Counted from the first letter of the stretch, positions 35,708 through 48,500 are shown. The stretch: 64,000 bases of DNA from Diphasiastrum complanatum (GCA_029204225.1 CM055095.1:37348597-37412596); one strand, 5' to 3'. The notes: generated by a model from the letters alone, not told the origin. A program made the numbers and translations.

Positions 35708-36149
35708 TACTATTGCAATAAGAATCACGTTTGATTCTATTTTATTCTTATTTTGAAATCATCTAAATATATGAGATTTATTACGTAGACAAACATAAAC
35801 ATAGTAGAAGTATTGATATGCGTAAGTGCTAGATGCTCAGAAAAAAACTGAAAAAATTCGAAACGAAATAATAGTTGATTAGAAAAGCATACATTCATTC
35901 TGACTTAATATTGAACGCAATAAAATAATAGAATTGAATTTAGTAAGTTGGCATGTACAAATAAGACAAATTACGAGCACAAGACAACAGCGGATGCAAC
36001 CACGTACTCTTCAACAAGTTTGAATATTGATCGTCTCTGTCTAATACACTTTCGCTAATAAGTAGTGCAATGCTGCTAGCAATACTCTATTAGAAATTGA
36101 GTTATTGAATCAATTGACTTGGTTGATTTCTCAATATATAGCTTAAGAA

Positions 36150-38394
36150 ATGATCAGCGATCTACACTGAAATAACTACCATCTTTGGAAATTCAAGATG
36201 AAGGTTATACTTCTAGCCAAAGAACTGTGGGACATCGTTGATGGCACAGAGCTAAAACCAAAAGGAGATGCAGCCAACATCACCAAGTGGAGACTGAGAG
36301 ATGGCAAAGCATTTGCCATGATCACCCTCAACATCAAGGATACTCAAATCAACCACATACGTGCTACTCAGACTGCTAAGGATGCATGGACAACTATATG
36401 TGACATCAGGGATGTTACTTCTAAGTTACAATTGAGGAAGAAAATTTTCACCCTGAGGATGTTTGACCCAGAAAGTGTTTCGAGTCACCTCAACATTTTC
36501 AAAAATCTTATGGAACAAATGACTGCAATTGGCTCAGTCATAAAAGATTCTGATGCTCTCATGACTCTATAAACGAGTCTACCTGAAGCCTACGAAAATT
36601 GGGTAATGGCAATTTCTACCCAGGAGTACCTCACTCTACTAAGAGTAATTTCGCTGCTCCTACAAGTGGAGATCAGAAGATCAGCATCCCCCTCAGGCTC
36701 AGGATCGGAACCTCAAGCTCTATATTCGAAAAATCAGAAGTTTAGATCCAAGAGATCTACAAAGTCAGGTTATACTGACAAGAAGAACAACATGCAGTCT
36801 GGACAAATTCCTGTTCAAGATCGAATTCAAGCTCTTCATTATTCTAACCAGTGCAGAAACTTTTCTGCAGATACTGTAAGAGGACTGGCCAGGAAATCAA
36901 CGACTACCAATGATTGCCGAACTTTGAAATACAACAATGAAAAGAAGAAGCAGTTCCAACAACAAGCACATAGTGCTACAACCAGTCAATCAAATCAGCA
37001 AGAAGAAGAAGATGAAGCAACTTTCATGATCAAAGTTGGAGAAAAACATGATATCAATTCCTGGTATCTAGATTCCAGAGCAACTCAACACATGACTCAC
37101 CATCGCAACTGGTTCAAAGACTATAAGTCATTCACCCACACTCGAGTTTTGCAACTTGGAGACAACTCATCACATTCAATCGAAGGTGAAAGAACAATCA
37201 GAGCTGAATTCAAAAGAGGTGAAGTCAAGTTGCTGTCCAACGTTCTCCACATTCCAAATCTGACAAAAAATCTGCTCTCAGTTAGTAGAATCACCGATTC
37301 AGGTCAAAGGGTCTAATTCGATACAGAAGGTTGCACAATTCTTGACAAATCTCAGAAGGTTCTAGCCTATGGAAGAAGAAGCAGCTCTCTTTACAAACTC
37401 GGCCATTGCTACTCTTCTAACAGTCAAGCTCTTCACATAGCCACTTCTGAATCAGCTGATATGCTATGACATTTCAGACTTCGCCATCTTAATTTCAACA
37501 GTATTCAACAAATGTCTACTCAAGGTCTAGTACAAGTTCTGCCTTCTATCAACAAGCCAACTTCTACATGCGAAAGCTGTATTATTAGCAAGCATGCTAG
37601 AAGTCTCGTCATTTTAGACTCAGTTCATACATCCAAGGGCTTGCTTGGCCTTGTACACAGTGACATTTGTGGCCCGATTTAGACTGCTTCCATAGGGGGA
37701 GCTCTCTAATTCCTAACCTTCATCGACAACTTCTCTCCAAGGACTACTACCTACTTTATGAAGAACAAATCTGAAGTGTTTAAGTTCTTCAAGCAATTCA
37801 AGGCATCTATAAAAAATCAGACCCAAAGGAAGATCAAGGCTCTACGCACAGATGGAGGGGGAGAGATATCTCCACAGAATTCAAGGAATTTTACAAGGCC
37901 AATGGAATACATCAACAATTTACAACCAGCTATTCACCTCAGTCCAATGGTATAACTGGACGAAATAATAGGACACTCATTGAAAGTGCCAAGAGCATGC
38001 TGACACATACCTCTCTTCCAAAGAAATTCTGGGCAGAGGTTGTTACTATAGTTGTCTATTTGCATAATCGATCCATCACCAAAGCGCCAAAAGCAGACCT
38101 CAGTTGCATTATCATCAACAGAATCTGAATACATAGCTGTCACAAATGCTACCAAAGAGGCGATCTGGCTAAGGCAACTACTTGCAGATGTCACCCTTGT
38201 ACAACCACTTCCTACAACAATCTATTTTGACAATCAAAGCACAAGCAAGAAAGTAGCATTGGTTTTCTACAGAACAAACTACATGGCAGCAGATTATTTC
38301 ACAAAGGCTCTATCAAAGGAGCAACATTTTAGATTTGACGATATGTTAAATCTGAAGATCAAGGTTTTTTCATGATCCACATTAAGGGGGAGTA
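36150..38394 (+). mobile_element. Ty1/copia fossil E: gag, protease, integrase, RNase H
   Basis: Parts: gag (about 36165-36620, NYHLWKFKMKV, then ITLNIKDTQINHI) and a zinc-knuckle region near 36850-36930; protease (SWYLDSRATQHMTHHRNWF, about 37060); pre-integrase and integrase (about 37400-38080, with RTDGGGE); RNase H (about 38095-38370, ALSSTESEYIAVTNATKEA). No RT is recognised. A polypurine tract AAGGGGGAG near 38384 precedes the LTR. It is related to element K at 59.4 kb. Many breaks. Confidence 0.88.
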
Positions 38395-39088
38395 TTAGAT
38401 TTCTTATGCTTAACCTTAACAAATCGTTCAAGTAATGAGCATCCTGAAAACAGCAAAAGGCCGACAACATATTTCAGACCTTCGCATTTTTCCAAAATTT
38501 TGTTTTCTTTTAAAACATTTCATTTTAAGGCACTGTCGTCTTTTTCGCTTTTTTTGCACTTTCAAATTTTTTGTGTCTTAATCATTTTAAGGCACCTTAG
38601 CCTTTTTTGCATTTTTCGCACTTTAGCAAAAAAGATGACACAATGACCAAATTCCATTTTGGACTTGCCTTCAACAATTTAAAGGCAGGTCGAGTTTTCC
38701 AATAGTGGCGGGGACCGACGTCGCCAACTTATCATCAACTCTAAAAACAGTTGGACAGACAAATATCTCAAGGGCGGTTACCAACTTTGTATATATAAAT
38801 AGCATTCAATGCTCGTAAGATATTTTTGAAGACACTTGTAAATATGTACTAGCTGAATCAAGCTATGTAAGAGTTAATCAAAGTATTAAGTTTTATTATT
38901 ATTAGAGTTATCTGTAGCCAGCGTTATCACGCTCAGCAAGCTGAAATTACTTCAAGCCATTGTACTCATTGTTGATATTAATCAGAGTGCAATTTTTGTC
39001 TCACTACTATATTGTTCATTTGCACAATTCTGCATGAATCATTTTTCTTGAATATTTCTGTTGCTAACTATTGAATTTCCGTTCCTAC
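38395..39088 (+). repeat. 3' LTR of copia E
   Basis: It starts right after the polypurine tract and runs to about CCTACA at 39088. It holds a TATATAAATAG box at about 38793 and two copies of a shared LTR motif (GCGAAAAAG-YGACA type, one on each strand, 38531-38548 and 38626-38643). No 5' partner is seen in the window. Confidence 0.6.
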
Positions 39089-39262
39089 ATGCCTACGCTC
39101 AAAGCTTCGAGCTTCCGCTGTCGGTCATTTCCACATTTTATGACAAGGCTTATCCAAATGACGGTTGATGGCAGCTGTCAAAAGCTAGGTTGCAATTGGC
39201 ACTTAGCCATATTACTCTATCACTTATCCAATTAGGAACTTGTAATCGCAAAAATCCGTAGA

Positions 39263-39355
39263 CACTCGTAACGAGTGAAGGTCCGTAAGCAAGTGTAAAA
39301 GCCCATAATGTAAGAGCTCATAGCCACATGTGAGAGGTCATAAGTAGACCATAAA
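39263..39355. repeat. Palindrome and four short degenerate repeats
   Basis: CACTCGT-A-ACGAGTG is a perfect palindrome at 39263-39277. It is followed by four 17-20 bp units of the form GTGA-AGGTC-ATAAG-A (starting at about 39275, 39293, 39310 and 39330). Function unknown. Confidence 0.5.
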
Positions 39356-39639
39356 ATTTCGACAATATTATTCCACACCCATCGATAGTCGCTTGATAAT
39401 TATTTGTTGCAGTTATCGATTCGTTATCGACTCAACTGTTAACTTTTTCCATGTCAAAAACAAGGTCACTCCTAGTGATTTTTCCCAAAGTTACTAAATA
39501 TGCATATTATGGCTACTATTGAGGTATTTGACAAAATGGAAAGAGAAGCATCGAAAGAAGAAGACTCATAGATGGATTTGATGAAGTTCGACCAGAACGC
39601 CCCACAACAAATAGGGGCCCTCGCAGCTTATCAAAAATA

Positions 39640-39905
39640 TCTCATGGAAACTTTCACAAAATGATCAAAGTTGTTGTACTTGAAAAGCTACAGTCATGGT
39701 AAGATCACCCACTTCGTGGTGGATTTGGGAGCATCACACAATTACATGTCAGAAAGTTTGGCGAAGGAACTATGCATTCAATGTGAAGAGAGTGCAGCCC
39801 CCATTTGTGTGGACGGCAACCAAAAGTATGAGAAAACTTGTAGATTGGAAAGCAACCTGCCAATCTCATTAGGGACTTGGAAAAACTAGATAACATTCAC
39901 TGTGA
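39640..39905 (+). mobile_element. Ty3/gypsy fossil fragment: retropepsin-like protease
   Basis: The stretch FVVDLGASHNYMSESLAKEL followed by ICVDGNQ and LPISLGTW has the layout of a gypsy gag-protease domain (D-x-GASHNF, then LG-W). No other part of the element is seen nearby. Old fragment. Confidence 0.7.
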
Positions 39906-40640
39906 TGGGGCAAGGGAGATAGAAGAACGTGAACAAAGAAGAGAGCAGGAATATTGCGAAACAGCTCTCCTGTTACAATCAGCTGCTAGATGCAAAAACA
40001 GTCTAATAGAAAGCTTATGCTAAATATAGTCACATCTTTAAGTGTTCTAATTGCCCAACAAGATTTTAAAAATTAATTCATACTCACAAAAACAAGAGTA
40101 CAATCCACCGAAGAGATTAGAAATGGTTTGTGTGTGGTATTACTGAAAAATGGATTCAATGTGAAGTTTGGTTCTGAAATAGATGGAAAGAGCAGTATGA
40201 TATCACGAGTTCCTCAGGCATCAAAGACAGCCATCGTCTGATTAGAAGCGAAGGAATCGTAGATGTCCGTGTTCTGATCAGAGTGAATAAACAAGCGCGA
40301 TCAAACAGCGATAAAGCGCATTCAATCACAACAAGCATTCATCTACGTTATACACAGATAGAAAAGCATGTTGCTGTTATATTAACTGAAGCACAATAAA
40401 ATAGCAATTACAACAAAAAATGGCAGCGTAATTGGGAGGCTCAAATAATACGTCTCATGGATGGAGCTTCAAGTAATCTTTGCTGGAATGATCTATTTAT
40501 AGATTGCATCCATGTATACTACATTAAATGTTTGTCACCTAATTAGGTAAGCCGTTGTACTTGGAAGTATATGGATTTTTGTGACAACTATACATGGTAT
40601 ATACGGTCAACGAATTAGGAATGTTGACGTGGACAAGGAC
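39906..40640. other. Stretch without recognisable genes
   Basis: No coding signal is recognised; a TATTTATAGATTG box-like motif lies near 40494, perhaps from an LTR-like block that continues to 40950. Confidence 0.4.
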
Positions 40641-40950
40641 GTCAAAAATTCTCTCACTGCGCATTTTACGTGAAGTGGTTTTCTCTCACTTCGCAAATTT
40701 CGGGAAGTGGTTGGGAACATCCTTCATTCAAAATAGATGACCTTCGTTTTTTTCTCTCTCTTTGGGTTTTTCGAGAAAAAGTTGAAGGTGCCCTTAAGCA
40801 GTTCAAGTCTTGATAGATGGCCTTCGAAAATTTTCTCTCTCTTCGCATTTCACAAAAAAGCCGAAGGTGCCCTAAAATGGTTGAACTTTGAACTGTGCCT
40901 AAGTGTCGCATTTCGGAGAAATGCGAAAAAGGCGAAACTGTCGTGAACAT
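40640..40950. repeat. LTR-like block with repeated hairpin motifs, fused to copia F
   Basis: Repeated phrases CTCTC-CTTCG-ATTT and GAAGGTGCCCTTAA recur about every 65-75 bp. A perfect hairpin TCGCATTTC-GGA-GAAATGCGA lies at 40906-40926, followed by the shared LTR motif GCGAAAAAGGCGAAACTGTC. The sequence resembles parts of the LTRs of copia E and F, so it is probably LTR-derived. Confidence 0.5.
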
Positions 40951-42916
40951 AGTTCATGTCAAATGGCTTAGCCGAGAGGAAGAACCGTACTTTGGTTGAA
41001 TCAACCAAATGTATGCTAGTGCATGCATCGCTGCCCAAGAGCTTCTGGACCGAAGCTGTCTCCACTGCAGCTTACATCCAGAACAGATGTTCGACCAAGA
41101 CCCTCTCAGGCAAAACACTCCATGAGGTGTGGACAAGCTCAAAGCCTTCTGTGAAGAACCTAAGAGTGTCCAAATGCGTTGCCTATGCGCAGATCCCAAA
41201 AGACACAAGGAAGAAATTCGACTTCCAAGGTCTCAAGACCATCCTGATTGGATATACTTCATTTGATAACACATACAAGCTGTATGATCCCGATACCCAG
41301 CAAATCTTGTATAGCCGAGATACAATATTTATCGAGGATTAGTTCGTCAACATCAAAGACAAATATATTGTTCCAGGAGAACCTTCATCACCTGTCATTA
41401 ACACGACTATCTGAGCTTCAGGCTCAAACGTGTCCATTGTCGACCCAATATCAGACAACGAATCAGATGAAGACGTTGTAGCTACCCAGCAACAAGTCCT
41501 AGGAGTGGTTCATCAGTCGATTCCTCCCAAAAGATCAAGCCGAGTGCGCACATAGCCTACAAGGTATACTCCTGAGTCTGCATGTCTCTTGATACAGGAA
41601 CCGACAATAGTCGAAGAGGCACTCCGCCAACCAGACTCTGATATCTAAAGAGAAGCCATGGACAGAGAGTATTCCTCTTTGATCAAGAACTAGACGTGGT
41701 CACTAGTCAAAACTCCTATTGGCTGCAATATTATTGATTGCAAATGGATCTTCAAAATCAAGTACAATGCCAATGGAGCAATCGATTGAAGAAAGGCAAG
41801 ACTGGTAGCACAAGGATTTACTCAAATCCCCAACGTTGACTACAGTGAGACTATAGTCAAGCATTAATCAATCCGAGCCCTCTTATCATATGCTGTAGCT
41901 GCCGACCTCGAAGTGCATCAACTTGATGTGCAAATAGCTTATCTGAATGGAGTTATACAAGAAGACATCTACATGATCCAGCCCGAAAGATACGTTCTAG
42001 AAGGTATGAAGAATCATGTCTGTAAACTCCATAAGACACTTTACGACTTGAAACAGTCTGCTAGAGCTTGGTTTCAGAGGACCAACACACCTCATTGAAC
42101 AAGGTTTCCAACCAAGCACTGCTGTTTGCAACGTCTATTCCAGGTCGGTGCAACAATCTTTCATTATCATCACCTTATATGTGGATGATACGTTGCCTTA
42201 CCCATTTGGTCAAGGATTCTAAACAGATGCCATTTTTTGAGTTCAACATGACTGATCTGGACGAAGCTCACTTCTGTCTAGGCATTCAGATCCACAGAGA
42301 CAGAGCAAGACGACTGATCTATATCACTCAACAACGATATCTTCACAATGTTTTTGATAGATACAATCTAATGAATTGTAAGTTAGCTCACTCACCAATG
42401 GATCCAGGCCTGCATTTGTCAAAGGACCAATGTCCCTAGACCAAGCAGGAAGAGGAGCAGATGAGAGAGTCTCCTTATTGATCGATACTTGGATCTCTCA
42501 TGTCCTATCTCATGGAACAGTTGTAAACAAACCTCTATCGTTCTTTCTTATACAGAAGCAGAATACATTGCTGCTTCTCAATCTATTAAAGAAGCGTTTT
42601 GGTTGAAAAATTTACTATCAGACATTAGTTTGTATCAGTATAGCCCAACAACTGTATTATGTGAAAATCAGAGTGCTATTGCCTTATCGGCCAACCCTAG
42701 ATTTCACTCTAGGAGTAAGCACATTGAAATTCGATATCACTACATCAGGGGCAAGATTCTCAAGAAGGAGGTAAGCTTAACGTACTGTAGAACATAGGAC
42801 ATGGTTGTAGATATATTCACAAAGACATTAAGTGTTAATGCACACAACAAGTTTTGTGCATTGTTTAGTCTGAAGATCAAGACATTCATGGATCCAGATT
42901 AAGGGGGGGTGTGTGT
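40951..42916 (+). mobile_element. Ty1/copia fossil F: integrase, RT, RNase H
   Basis: Integrase C-terminal part (about 40956-41340, NGLAERKNRTLVESTKCML, then KVWTSSKPSVKNL-like text), linker, RT (about 41640-42440, HQLDVQIAYLNG and YMIQPE, FCLGIQIHRD), RNase H (about 42490-42840, SYTEAEYIAASQ, SKHIEIRYHYIRG). A polypurine tract AAGGGGGGGT at 42901-42910 precedes the LTR. Many breaks. Confidence 0.88.
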
Positions 42917-43205
42917 GTTGGATTTATATCCTTTACTCTCCTAAATCCCATGTTAATCTGCCTCCATTCATGCTGCTGTATTTTACTTGTGTTGTCGCAC
43001 AGTCTGCATATTTACATGTAAAATAAGACAGACGAATAAAATGCAACTGTCTGTATAAATACAAGTAAATTTCCATAGGCGAAAAAGACGACACGGTGTT
43101 TTTACACGTGATTTGTGACAAGCGAAAAAGGTGACATTGTCCTACAAATGTTAAAGGTACCCTTATAGAAAAGCGAAGGTACCCTGTAAATCAATTTTTA
43201 ATACA
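42917..43205 (+). repeat. 3' LTR (partial) of copia F
   Basis: TGTTGGATTTATATCC follows the polypurine tract. It contains two copies of the shared motif (GCGAAAAAGACGACACGGTGT from 43079 and GCGAAAAAGGTGACATTGT from 43122) and GAAGGTACCCT. The right end merges with minus-strand copia G near 43205. Confidence 0.65.
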
Positions 43206-43207
43206 GA

Positions 43208-44745
43208 TCAAATCGTCACACAGAATGGTGGTAGCATTAAACTGAGTGTGATGTAAGTCGTGAAGTAACAACCTGATTCATACAGCTTCTTTTGAAGCTT
43301 GACATGCTGCGATGTACTCTGCCTCGGTCGAAAAAAACACAACTGATTTTTGCTTCCTTGAGTTCCATGAAATCGGTCCCCCTGCCAGATAGAAACAGAA
43401 CCCAGAGGTAGATTTTTTGGTGGAGACTGTTCCTCCCCAATCTGAGTCGGAGTAGCCTCGCAAGACAAGTGGGTTGATAGCATTTCCATCATAACATAAA
43501 ATGTGATCTAAACTTCCCTGAATTTATCTCATCACTCTCTTTAATGCTTTTCAATGAGAGATCCTAGGATTAGACATGAATTGACTTAACATGCTAACAG
43601 TGTATGCTAAATCTGGTCTAGTACACAATATTGCATACATCAAAGATCCTATTAGTGAATGATAAAGGTACTTCGTTATGTCGAGTACTTCACTATCAGA
43701 ATCAGCACAAGTAGGTTTAGTCAATACTATATATGGATCCATTATTGGAGTATCAATTGGTTTACAATCAGACATATGAAATTTTTCTAATATGCCTTTT
43801 AGATATCCGTGCTGGCTAAGATAGATCTTCTTCTGAAGACTATTTCTAGTAATGTAAATTCCTGGCAAAGAATGGACAGCTTCTAAATCAGTCATGTCAA
43901 ATACCTTTGACAGATCACTCTTAGTAGTGTGCAGAAGAGAAGTGTCATTAGACAAAATAAATGCATCATCTACGTAAAGAGCTATGTGAACTGAATTGGT
44001 GTCTATATGCTTCGAATAAACATTACAGTCAGCTGAATTGTTTGCAAATCCCAATTGAATGAGATAAGAGTTGATTCTATCGAACCATGCTCTTGCAGCC
44101 TATTTTAGACCGTGGATTGCTTTGTGCAGCTTGCACACTTTGTGCTCTTGGCTTTGACTTCGAATCCTTCCTGTTGGAAGGTATATAGTTCCTCTTCAAC
44201 ATTACCATTGAGAAATGCTGTCCTGACATCCATTTGGTGCATTTTGAGGTCTTCTGCGGCTGCTAAAGTAATCAAAGTCCTGATTGACTGCATCTTGATG
44301 ACATGACTGAAAATTTCTTGATAATCCACTTCTTAGACTTGAGCGAATCCTTTAGCCTCCAGCCGTGCTTTCCATTTAGCAATGGAACCATCAGAGTTGA
44401 TCTTCTTCTTGAAGATCCACTTGTTGTCGATAACTCTCTTATGAGTGGGAAAATCGGCCAGTGTCCAGGTGAGTTGTACTTGCTTTCCATAGCTTCTTGT
44501 CACTTCACAACATCCTTGGAGTTAATTGATTCGGCTAGGCTCTCTGGTTCTTCTGATAAGTCCAGAATGATTGAGGTGTATACCTCTCAGGAACTATCCG
44601 AGTTCGTGAGGATCTACTGATGTTTGGTTGACCAGGATGTGATGATGCTTCTTCTTGAATTTCTTCAGATTTGTCCGAGCTAGCTTGGTCTGGTCTGATG
44701 ACAGGTATTGTCGGCTGCTCATCAATAGCTCTCGGGTAGAGAGAG
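43208..44745 (-). mobile_element. Ty1/copia fossil G: RT and RNase H, antisense to F
   Basis: On the minus strand: IN-RT linker (about 44535-44745, PERYTPQSFW), RT N-terminal block (about 44105-44490, MHQMDVRTAFLNG), RT (about 43551-44054, HIALYVDDAFILS, YHSLIGSLMYAILCTRPDLA), RNase H (about 43280-43463, GYSDSDWGG, STEAEYIAACQ). No gag, protease or integrase core. It lies tail-to-tail with copia F. Several breaks. Confidence 0.88.
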
Positions 44746-44849
44746 AAAGCTAGAAACTCAATGACACTCAAAATCCACACAATCACCAAAATCAATTAGA
44801 TCCAAATGAGGAGTACAATGATACTAGTAGATCCACAAGCTACCACTAT

Positions 44850-45005
44850 GCTTAACTATGATTGGACCACACTTTGCCACCTCTTAATCCTATTGGACCA
44901 TTGATCCATGCACCTCTAAATTCTATTGGACCATTTTCAAGCACACCTCAAATTCCTATTGGACCTCACATGGTTCCACCTCTAAATCCTATTGGACCTC
45001 TTAGA
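44850..45005. repeat. 33-bp minisatellite, five CCAAT-bearing units
   Basis: ATTGGACC occurs at 44861, 44892, 44925, 44958 and 44991 (spacing 31, 33, 33, 33), each preceded in the later units by CACCTCTAAAT-CT. The complement gives five GGTCCAAT (CCAAT box) elements in the minus-strand direction, the same direction as the flanking copia pieces. The plus-strand open frame PPLNPIGPL across it is a by-product. Confidence 0.8.
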
Positions 45006-45253
45006 ATTCATCAAACAAAAGCATTACACTTGTCTACACTCTAATTGGCACGAGTTTAGCCTCTTACTCTATTTTGGCTCAATAGTGGCATTACAAGTGA
45101 AAATGGATAATTTGCCATCTATGCCAAATTTGACCCTATCAACATCCTACACCTAAATGCTTGACTATGAAATTCTATGAGACCCCTATATCAAACATTT
45201 TGATTTACTTTACAATTCTCCACGCGTGGGAACATCCTTCACACATGTGAGAT

Positions 45254-46974
45254 TCACTTACAAAATTCTATCATAAAAAATACCAAGCTAGATTCTTGCC
45301 AATGCTTTTGAAGAGTGCTCCACCAATATGCCACCATGATTATGGGCTTCCTCCATGCTTGATGATGATCTTTGATTTGAAAGTTCCACTTGCATGATGG
45401 ATGCACCATAAATAGAGAAATTTGAGGCTTCCAAGCCTCATAAGGGTCATGGAGATCAAGATCATAAGATGTGAAACAATGATGATTATCAAGATTATGC
45501 TTTCTAGCTTGACTAGTCCACATACAATGAACTATATCCATGATGGATCTAATCTTGATATCTTCAATGATTCTCAACATATGCTTTGAATAATAAGGAA
45601 TAATCATACACCATAATACTTGAAGAGAGAAGATATGTGCATTTTGTGTAATCATCCTCCTTTGAAATATTGGACATATAAGAAACATCAAGAGAGTTTG
45701 CACTCTCACTTGGATCCAATTTGTAGATGCCTTCAAATCTTGATCCATATGCAAGGATCTCACCATCCTTCTTGATCACACAATTGTCAATATTGAAATT
45801 GACATCAAAGCCACTATCAAGAAGTTGGCCAACACTTAAGATGTTCTTTCTAAGCTTTGGGACAAAAAGAACGTTGTTGAGAAAGAGATCTTTGGAAGAT
45901 GCAAGCTTCAAGGGAATAATCCCTACTCCTTCAATATTGCACTCATGCTTACTTGCAATGTATATGGTCTTTTTGACTCCATCATAAGGCATAATAGATG
46001 AAAAAAAGTGCTTGGAGCCACACATATGTGAAGATTCTCTACTGTCAATATAACATGAGCCATCCTTGTTGAAGGTGGAAGAGGAGAAGCTTGATGCCAT
46101 AAGAGAGCCTTCTCCATCACTTGCAATATAGTCTTCTTTGTCATTGTTTGGCTTGATTGAGTTGATTCTTCTTCTTGAAGCAATTGGTGGCATAATGGCA
46201 TTTCTTGCCACAATAAAAGCACTTGATCTTCTTCTTCTTGAGATTTGAAGTAGAAGCATGAGAGGTAGCCTCCTCCTCCTCTCCATTAGCTTTGCCATTA
46301 GAGAAGTGATGGTGTTGCTTCTTACTCCTCTCTTTGTGCTTGGCAAATAGAACTTTGCCATCATCATGATTGAGTGATAGCTTGTCCATCCTCGAGAGTT
46401 TGTACTCTTGTCTTGATTCTTCAGAAATAAACACACTTTGAAGGGCCTCCAAACTTGGTAGCTCCTCCTTAATGGCATAGGATTGGACAAGGTCATATTC
46501 ATCTCTCAAACCATTGAGAATGACTTGGACTAGCTCACTTTGATTGATTGAGTCACCAATACATGCAAGCTCCCTATGAATATCCTTGACTCTCAAAACA
46601 TAATTAGATGCACTCTCATCACTCTTTTGACTACTTTGGAAGATTTGATTTCTAATAGTGAGGAGCCTAGAGGTGTTCTTAGCCTCATAGATGGACTTGA
46701 GACAATCCCAAGCTTCCTTGGATGTAGAACAATCACCAATCTCCCTCAATATCTCATTAGAGACATTCATCTTAATGTAGTGGAGAGCCATCCTAGATCT
46801 CTTCTTGTATTTTTGTACTTCTTGAAGGACTTGAGGCTCCTCCTCAATCCCAAGTACAATGTCCATCACATCTTGGAGTATCAAGATGGATTCCGTCCTC
46901 AACTTCCATATTGAATAATTGGAAGTAGACAATCTCTCACTTGGTTGCAACAAGTATGAACTCATTGAAGTCAT
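45254..46974 (-). mobile_element. Ty1/copia fossil H: gag and protease region
   Basis: On the minus strand, gag (46141-46974) reads as one long frame of 277 codons from an ATG, with YSIWKLRTESILILQDVMDI at its head, a SAVASNYVL-type middle and a CX2CX4HX4C zinc knuckle (CFYCGKKCHYATNC) near its end. A protease region follows (CYIDSRESSHMCG near 46050, then NVLFVPKLRKNILSVGQLL). From about 45766 to 45254 only decayed open frames of no known type follow; no integrase core, RT or RNase H is recognised. Gag looks better preserved than most elements here. Confidence 0.8.
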
Positions 46975-47584
46975 GTAAAGTGAATATAAATAAAAGTGAT
47001 GAACAAAAACTCTCTCACTATAGGATCCAATAATGGTGTGCTACCATCTCCTATGCAAGATCTTGCAACAAATTGTGAGATGATTCTCATTAGCTATCCC
47101 AATCTCTGCAAAACTAGATCTACTTCACATCAAATGATGGAGTATGGGCAAAGTTAGGATCAAACACTCTTAGCACGTGTGAAATACACTAAGAAACCAA
47201 ATTTGACTTAAATACAATGATATTGCATGAAACAAAATGGCTAAGATCTCAAAACAGTGCCTAGATCACATATAGATGAGATTGGTAAGCATTCAACTGT
47301 GATTTTGGATCAAACAGGCAATCTCTTGACCAAACCAAATGTGTCCACCCAGGTCTAGGTGCCCTACCTAACCCTCTTCAAAAGCTTATAACTTTTGATT
47401 GGCTCAACCAAATGGAATGAAACTAATTGCATAAAAAACTAGACAAAAATAGCTTCAAAACAAGCTATCCAATAAGATTTTTAGATCAAACATGAAAGAG
47501 AACTCCCAAACTGAAATTGGATGTTCCTCACACGTGTCTGAGCACTTGATTCCGTACAGTACCAGGTCAGACCCAATCAATGTC
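46975..47584. other. Probable leader or LTR of copia H, no gene
   Basis: Upstream of the minus-strand gag lies TTATTGGATCCTATAGTGAG, at the place where a primer-binding site would be expected. Nothing coding is recognised to 47584. LTR limits were not found. Confidence 0.35.
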
Positions 47585-48028
47585 ATGTTGAGCTCATTGT
47601 GAAGATAAGCATGCTGAACTAAAACTTTCGTGATAGATTGACCGGCAGGTGATACTTTGAATTCCATTATCCTGCCTTTCCAAGAGCTTTTACGTATGTT
47701 ATCCTATCTTTTTCTTTTCCAGAATGAGTATTTTGTAGAGGGATGCATCAAGATCCATTGATATTTTTGATATATTCTTGGTATCCATTGATCTTCTGTA
47801 TTTTTTTCATTGCAAATATTGATTGCATCAATGGTTCCTCTTGGTCTCCGATTATGTGTAGTCATTGGTCGAAAATACGTGTACGCAAGCTGAAAACGGA
47901 GAGAACGAAGAGATTGAGAGGTAAACCTAAGAATGAAAATCCAAAATAAGAGATAGACTGAAGAAAATGAGAGGTATACCTATGAATGACAAGAAGTTCC
48001 TAAACTGCATGGATTAGTTAACTACAGT
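47585..48028 (-). pseudogene. 444-bp repeat copy 1: decayed gene fragment (exon plus intron part)
   Basis: It matches 55814-56257 over the same 444-bp length with scattered differences. On the minus strand it holds an acceptor-like end (..CAG at 47890) and exon sequence LRTRIFDQ, LHIIGDQEEPLMQSIFAMKK, then after a frame break MEFKVSPAGQSITKVLVQHA to LHNELN, where the match stops at 47585. Stops interrupt it (for example after RIFDQ and after NINGS). Family unknown. The next exon present beside copy 2 is absent here. Confidence 0.7.
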
Positions 48029-48269
48029 TTATGACTATTGACGTCAAATCAACCTCGAGTGTACAATGGGGAACATAAGAGTATTCGGGCAGTAACTGTG
48101 GTCCAATCACAATTGTTTGTTCTGCCCGACGGGATATTTGAAAATCACAAAAATTTGGTTGGAAAAGTTAAATACAATTTTCGTCTATCAACCACTGTTA
48201 CAGTTTGTCATAGATGGACACCATTCATTGGGACACATAAGCATTGAAAGCGTGCGCAGTCAAAAATAG

Positions 48270-48500
48270 CATCTTGACAAAGGGCCCATTTTGAGTTCCA
48301 ATATCCCCTAATGGCTTCTTTAATGAATCCCAAGCTTCCAAAGATGATGTGCACTTACCAACTTCCTTGAGAAGCTCATTGGTAACGTTTATCATGTGTA
48401 GAGCCTTCTTGGCCCTCTTATCATACGTCACTTGATCTTGTTGTGTTGTTGGTCTCTCCTCCAAACCTACAACAATATCCAAAACATCATTCATCTCGTG
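48270..48500 (-). mobile_element. Ty1/copia fossil I: gag fragment of the H family
   Basis: The minus strand reads VLDIVVGLEERP, KKALHMINVTNELLKEVGKC and SLEAWDSLK, which align with the gag of copia H (VMDIVLGIEEEP, SNEILREIGDC, KEAWDCLK). The fragment ends abruptly. Confidence 0.8.

Noticed and set aside
42489-42797. Independent host RNase H gene
   Set aside because: It continues the copia RT upstream and is followed by a polypurine tract and LTR start.
44850-45044. CRISPR-like array or a PPLNPIGPL-repeat protein
   Set aside because: Unit spacing is regular but there are no distinct spacers, the host is a plant, and the frame follows from the 33-bp minisatellite.
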